Source: Gammaproteobacteria bacterium (lineage in GTDB: Bacteria; Pseudomonadota; Gammaproteobacteria; UBA5335). From it: DNA of 10,144 nt. The stretch lies in the NCBI GenBank assembly GCA_011620145.1, contig WOZT01000230.1:1-10144 (forward strand), given 5' to 3'. The position numbers and the translations under genes are program-made. The notes below the pieces were generated by a model. That model was not told the DNA's origin, ran no database searches, and worked only from the letters and a program-made list of their open reading frames with translations. Shown here piece by piece: positions 6,624 through 10,144 of this stretch. Within the stretch, counting starts at the first letter, position 1. Every line of letters starts with the position of its first letter.

Positions 6624-9600
6624 ATGCAGCCTTCCCCGGTTTCGATGATCCCCCAGCCTGCGTCGGGCTGGCATCCCGGGCACGCACAGACGCTGCAAGC
6701 CCTGCTTCCCGGGATTCAGGACAGCCTGGACCAGTTGCGCCAGCTCGTGGAAGACGCGGGCCTGGAGCAGATCACGCTGGAAACCCTGGAAGCCATTCGT
6801 CAGAACGGGCAGCAACTGCACGACACCTTTGCGTTCGCGGGCCTTGTCGGGCCAGCCTATGCCATGAAGCAGGCGTTGGCTGCATTGGATGCGTGCCATC
6901 ATCCTGATGCGTATACCGAAACTTTAGGCGATGCGCTGGCGAGCCTGCTGATTGCCTTGCCTGCCTATGTCGATCTCATGGCGCAAGGTGAGGCCGATTG
7001 TCCCACCCTGTTGCTGTTTCCCATCAATGCGCTCCGCCTGGCCATGAACCGGGGAGCGATTGGTGCTGCGGAAGTTTTTGCCGCGACCGGCGGAGAAGCC
7101 CTGATCGATACCGTGGGTGTCGATCCTTTGGCGCAGGATCCTTTGGCTCTCAGGGCACTGGCGCAACGTTATCGTCCCGGCGTCATGCACGCAATCCTGA
7201 TCGTGTTGCGAGAGGCGAGTGACGCTCGCGCCTTGGCCGGATTGTCACGGGTTGCAGAAAAGCTCGAACATGCCGCAACCACCTCCACTGTCGCGCGGAG
7301 TTGGTGGATCTTGCGAGGGCTACTCGCTGCCGTTGCGGATGGCTCAGTGCCTCAAAGTGGGGTGCGCCCGGTCCTGTTGCGCTTGGAACGCCTGTTGGGT
7401 GGGCTGGCCGTGGCAGGGGAGACCCCGGAGCAGTGCGAATTGCATCGTCAGACGGCGGCCCAAGCCTTGTATGCATTGGGTCGAGTGCCCCATCTGGTTG
7501 GGCTGCCCAACGAGGTGGTGCAGACCTATGACCTGTCCCATCGGGTTATCTCCCCCGAACAGCAGGAACGGCTGCAGCGGGCGCTGGGGGATGCGGGTAG
7601 CCAAGCTTTGGCGGGGGTTGCCGCATCGATTCGGGATGAATTGCAAGTGGTCAAGGAATCCCTTGATGTACTCTCCCGTACCCCCCAGCCCGCAGCCGAT
7701 GAACTCAAGGTGCTGGTGGGCGTGACCCAGGGTATTTGCGCCACTCTGGCCATTCTGGATCGTCCCGACCTCATGGCGCAGATGGATCGTGCCGCAACCC
7801 GGTTGGCCGCTTGGGCCAACGCCGGTCAAGTGGCCGCAACGGAATGGCCTGAAGTGGCGCAGTCGGTACTGGCTGTGGAAGCGGCCCTGGTATCGCTTTC
7901 AGGGCGTCCGGACACGACAGACCTGGGATCGATCGCGCCGGAGCTTCAGCTCCCCGTGGTGCGTGAGGTGCTGGTTGATCTGCGCCACATGATCGAGGAA
8001 CTGGAGCGCCAGGATTCAGGCCATGTTGCGAATGAAGTGGTCAGGCAACTGGAACAGGCGGCGGCTGCCCTTGCCTTGGCCGGATTGGCGGAGGCGGGGC
8101 ATTGTTTTGACCAATTAGCGCAGGCTCTGCCCCAGATGCATAAGGGGCAACCGATCATCGAGGCTTTGGCCGATGCGCTGCAAAGTTTGGCGCTGTATCT
8201 GGAGCGCTGGGGTGAACAGCCCTTCGCCGACCAGGCGGCATTGGCTGCCGCCGTGGACCAAACCAGGCGGGTCATGAGCTTGTTGCCGGTCCCCGTAAGC
8301 CCGGTCGTGGCGGATCAAAGCCCGGTGTCCGTGCCGCTGAATGCCGCCGTTGACCTGGATCTGAACGCCATCTTTTCGGAAGAAGCCGAGGAAATCATGG
8401 CGCAAGTCGGTCCTGCACTGTTGCGCTGGCAGATTGATGCGCAGGATCGGGAAGCGCTGGTGATCTTGCGGCGCGGGTTTCACACCCTCAAGGGGTCGGG
8501 ACGGATGGCCGGAGCGACGGCCATCGGCGAGTTGGCCTGGGGTGTGGAGCGCTCGCTCAACGCGATATTGGAGGGAAAAAAACAGGCAGACCGTGTCATG
8601 GTCGCCTGGGTGGCCCACGCCGTGGAGCAGGTGACTGAACATCTGCAAAACCTTCAGCAGCCCTTGTCCGCAGCGGGTCAACACTGTGTTGATCAACTGG
8701 CGGCGTTGGCTAACGGAGAGGCGGTCGGGATGCCCGCCGCGCCAGCGGAATGGGCATCCGCGCCGCTTGATGATGCAGTTGAAACGGAAATTGATACAAC
8801 GGCTCTCACGCCGCTATCGGCTGATCTTCCGACCGTCGATTCATGCCTGCTTCCCATGGCGGAAGCAACAGGAGTGGAATTCGCCGCTACAGAATTTGAC
8901 GCGACATCAACGACCGAGACCAACCCGCAACCAGAATTCACGGAGCCGATGACGCTGGATGCTGATCCTGAGGCATCCGAAACGGCACTGTTGTCCGAGC
9001 TGTTCGAGCGCGAAGCCTCCGGTTATCTGGATCGGGTGGAAGCCTATCTGCGGCAGGTGGCGGCGGGAGTCCAACTGCCGCTGGATCCTGAAATACTGCG
9101 CGTTTTTCATACCCTCAAGGGAACGGCCCGCACGGTACACCGGGAATCCTTGGCAGACCGGGCCAGCGCACTGGATCGGTGGGTCAAGGCTGTGCTGAGT
9201 GTGGGCAAGCCACTCTCCCCGGCCCAGGTGGATCTGTTGGCTCATGGGGTGACGGCGTGCCGCCTGGCCCTGCCAGCCACAACCGAGATTGCAGTCGACG
9301 AGGATTGGCTGCAGCGGCTGACAGCCGATCGGGAACGACTGGAACACAGTACGGACAGCGAATCCGGGAGCGGCGTCGATCCTGAAATCCGCGCGATCTT
9401 TCTCGAAGAGGCGGTTGATCTATTGGCGCATATGGATGTGCTGTTTGGCAATGATTGCGACAGCGAGGAACTGCTTCCGATAGACGCATTGATGGGCGAT
9501 CTGCATACCTTCAAAGGCGGCGCTCGGATGTCCGGTGCTCAGCAACTGGGCGATCTGGCGCACGCGCTCGAAACCTTTCTCGGTCGCGTGGCTACAGGCG

Positions 9601-10144
9601 ACGCCAATGCTGAAAGCGAGCCTCGCGTGCTGCTGCGCCAGGCGCTCGATACCCTGCAAGGTCAACTGGATCAATGGGCCGAAGGCTTGCCCACGCATAT
9701 TCCGCATGGCTTGCTGGAACGACTGGGTGGCGGACCGATGGAGCCATCGGAAACGGCCGTCACAGCCATGAACGGGTATGAGGATGAAACACCGACTTTT
9801 CAGCTTGGTACGGTGCGGCAGGATCAGGCGCAAGACGGCGTTTCAGAACCAGCGGCGGTCGAACGCGGCAAAGCAGACATTTCGCTCCAGCCCGATGCGA
9901 CTGCCGACCTGTTGGCGTTCGATACGGTGCTGCCGGATTGGTGGCCCCAACCGCTTCCGGGGGAGATCGAGGAAACTGTTGCCGGAAACGAACAGATCCG
10001 GGTGCCGGCTCCGACTTTGGATCGACTGCTCAGCCTGATCGGTGAATTGATCGTGGTCAATGGGCGCATCGAACAACCCGTGCGCGAGCTGGCCAGTTAT
10101 GCCCGGGAAATTGCCCGCACCATTGATCGACTGCGACGCCAGCT
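6624..10144 (+). CDS. chpA: Hybrid histidine kinase ChpA, N-terminal Hpt-rich part (partial, runs off right edge)
   Basis: This is the central CheA-type kinase of the Pil-Chp system, which passes phosphate to PilG and PilH. The frame is open for 1173 codons from ATG 6624 to the window edge with no stop. Residues 1 to about 570 are helical and Ala/Leu-rich, resembling the ChpA N-terminal region; segments near 53-80, 335-350 and 472-500 look like Hpt folds that have lost the histidine. Three canonical Hpt domains follow: H620 in FHTLKGSGRMAG (domain about 577-665), H829 in FHTLKGTARTV (about 788-885) and H961 in LHTFKGGARMSG (about 918-1010). Acidic Thr/Pro/Ala-rich linkers of roughly 100-120 residues separate Hpt1 from Hpt2 and Hpt3 from the kinase. 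From about 1125 LDRLLSLIGELIVVNGRIEQ begins the CheA-like dimerisation helix. ATPase, CheW-like and receiver domains should follow outside the window; Pseudomonas ChpA is about 2,470 residues. It starts ten bases after pilJ, with GAGGGG as ribosome site. Confidence 0.95.
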   Translation, partial: MQPSPVSMIPQPASGWHPGHAQTLQALLPGIQDSLDQLRQLVEDAGLEQITLETLEAIRQNGQQLHDTFAFAGLVGPAYAMKQALAALDACHHPDAYTETLGDALASLLIALPAYVDLMAQGEADCPTLLLFPINALRLAMNRGAIGAAEVFAATGGEALIDTVGVDPLAQDPLALRALAQRYRPGVMHAILIVLREASDARALAGLSRVAEKLEHAATTSTVARSWWILRGLLAAVADGSVPQSGVRPVLLRLERLLGGLAVAGETPEQCELHRQTAAQALYALGRVPHLVGLPNEVVQTYDLSHRVISPEQQERLQRALGDAGSQALAGVAASIRDELQVVKESLDVLSRTPQPAADELKVLVGVTQGICATLAILDRPDLMAQMDRAATRLAAWANAGQVAATEWPEVAQSVLAVEAALVSLSGRPDTTDLGSIAPELQLPVVREVLVDLRHMIEELERQDSGHVANEVVRQLEQAAAALALAGLAEAGHCFDQLAQALPQMHKGQPIIEALADALQSLALYLERWGEQPFADQAALAAAVDQTRRVMSLLPVPVSPVVADQSPVSVPLNAAVDLDLNAIFSEEAEEIMAQVGPALLRWQIDAQDREALVILRRGFHTLKGSGRMAGATAIGELAWGVERSLNAILEGKKQADRVMVAWVAHAVEQVTEHLQNLQQPLSAAGQHCVDQLAALANGEAVGMPAAPAEWASAPLDDAVETEIDTTALTPLSADLPTVDSCLLPMAEATGVEFAATEFDATSTTETNPQPEFTEPMTLDADPEASETALLSELFEREASGYLDRVEAYLRQVAAGVQLPLDPEILRVFHTLKGTARTVHRESLADRASALDRWVKAVLSVGKPLSPAQVDLLAHGVTACRLALPATTEIAVDEDWLQRLTADRERLEHSTDSESGSGVDPEIRAIFLEEAVDLLAHMDVLFGNDCDSEELLPIDALMGDLHTFKGGARMSGAQQLGDLAHALETFLGRVATGDANAESEPRVLLRQALDTLQGQLDQWAEGLPTHIPHGLLERLGGGPMEPSETAVTAMNGYEDETPTFQLGTVRQDQAQDGVSEPAAVERGKADISLQPDATADLLAFDTVLPDWWPQPLPGEIEETVAGNEQIRVPAPTLDRLLSLIGELIVVNGRIEQPVRELASYAREIARTIDRLRRQ

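Noticed and set aside
8115..8696. Minus-strand open frame of about 193 codons within chpA
   Set aside because: It is antisense to an uninterrupted chpA frame with Hpt motifs and shows no recognisable family.
9081..9395. Similar GATCCTGAAAT stretches before Hpt2 and Hpt3
   Set aside because: The encoded DPEI residues do not align to equivalent positions of the two domains, so this is not a recent duplication.
6624..10144. Possible frameshift within chpA
   Set aside because: The three Hpt histidines and the dimerisation helix all fall in the frame of ATG 6624 and I found no stop in the translation to the window edge.

Overview
The window is a high-GC (around 60% by eye) proteobacterial chromosome segment. 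It holds two divergent gene blocks that meet at a short intergenic region near 2907-3025. Gene content and order point to a gammaproteobacterium or a member of Acidithiobacillia. The right half is the Pil-Chp chemosensory cluster that controls type IV pili. It sits beside gshB and a tonB gene, as in Pseudomonas (tonB3-gshB-pilGHIJK-chpA). The extra gshA belongs to the unusual glutamate-cysteine ligase family named after Acidithiobacillus (Thiobacillus) ferrooxidans, which is common in sulfur- and ammonia-oxidising Proteobacteria. The genus cannot be fixed from this sequence alone.

Minus strand, read right to left: gshA (2906 to 1608), gshB (1581 to 610) and tonB (586 to beyond the left edge). 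The gaps are only 26 and 23 bases, so this looks like one operon. The first two genes encode both steps of glutathione synthesis. The third encodes the N-terminal part of a TonB-like energy transducer.

Plus strand: pilG (3026-3457), pilH (3474-3839), pilI (3842-4414), pilJ (4559-6613) and chpA (6624 to beyond the right edge). They form a complete front end of a twitching-motility signalling pathway. PilJ is the membrane receptor, PilI the CheW-type coupling protein, ChpA the large hybrid histidine kinase with serial Hpt domains, and PilG and PilH the two single-domain response regulators that receive phosphate. ChpA is cut by the window edge just inside its CheA-like dimerisation domain, so its kinase, CheW-like and receiver domains lie outside.

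The most unusual points are the following. No pilK methyltransferase gene lies between pilJ and chpA. A 144-base gap between pilI and pilJ, in an otherwise tightly packed operon, carries a GTGA-overlapping mini-ORF and two small symmetrical elements. The ChpA N-terminus has three canonical Hpt domains preceded by about 550 residues of apparently degenerate Hpt-like helices. An in-frame A7 tract lies just after the first Hpt domain. A ferrooxidans-type gshA is joined to the tonB-gshB-pil neighbourhood. I see no mobile elements, CRISPR arrays, tRNA or rRNA genes, and no gene-free stretch longer than about 150 bases. I do not see a clearly undescribed system; this is mainly a well-conserved locus with some local oddities.
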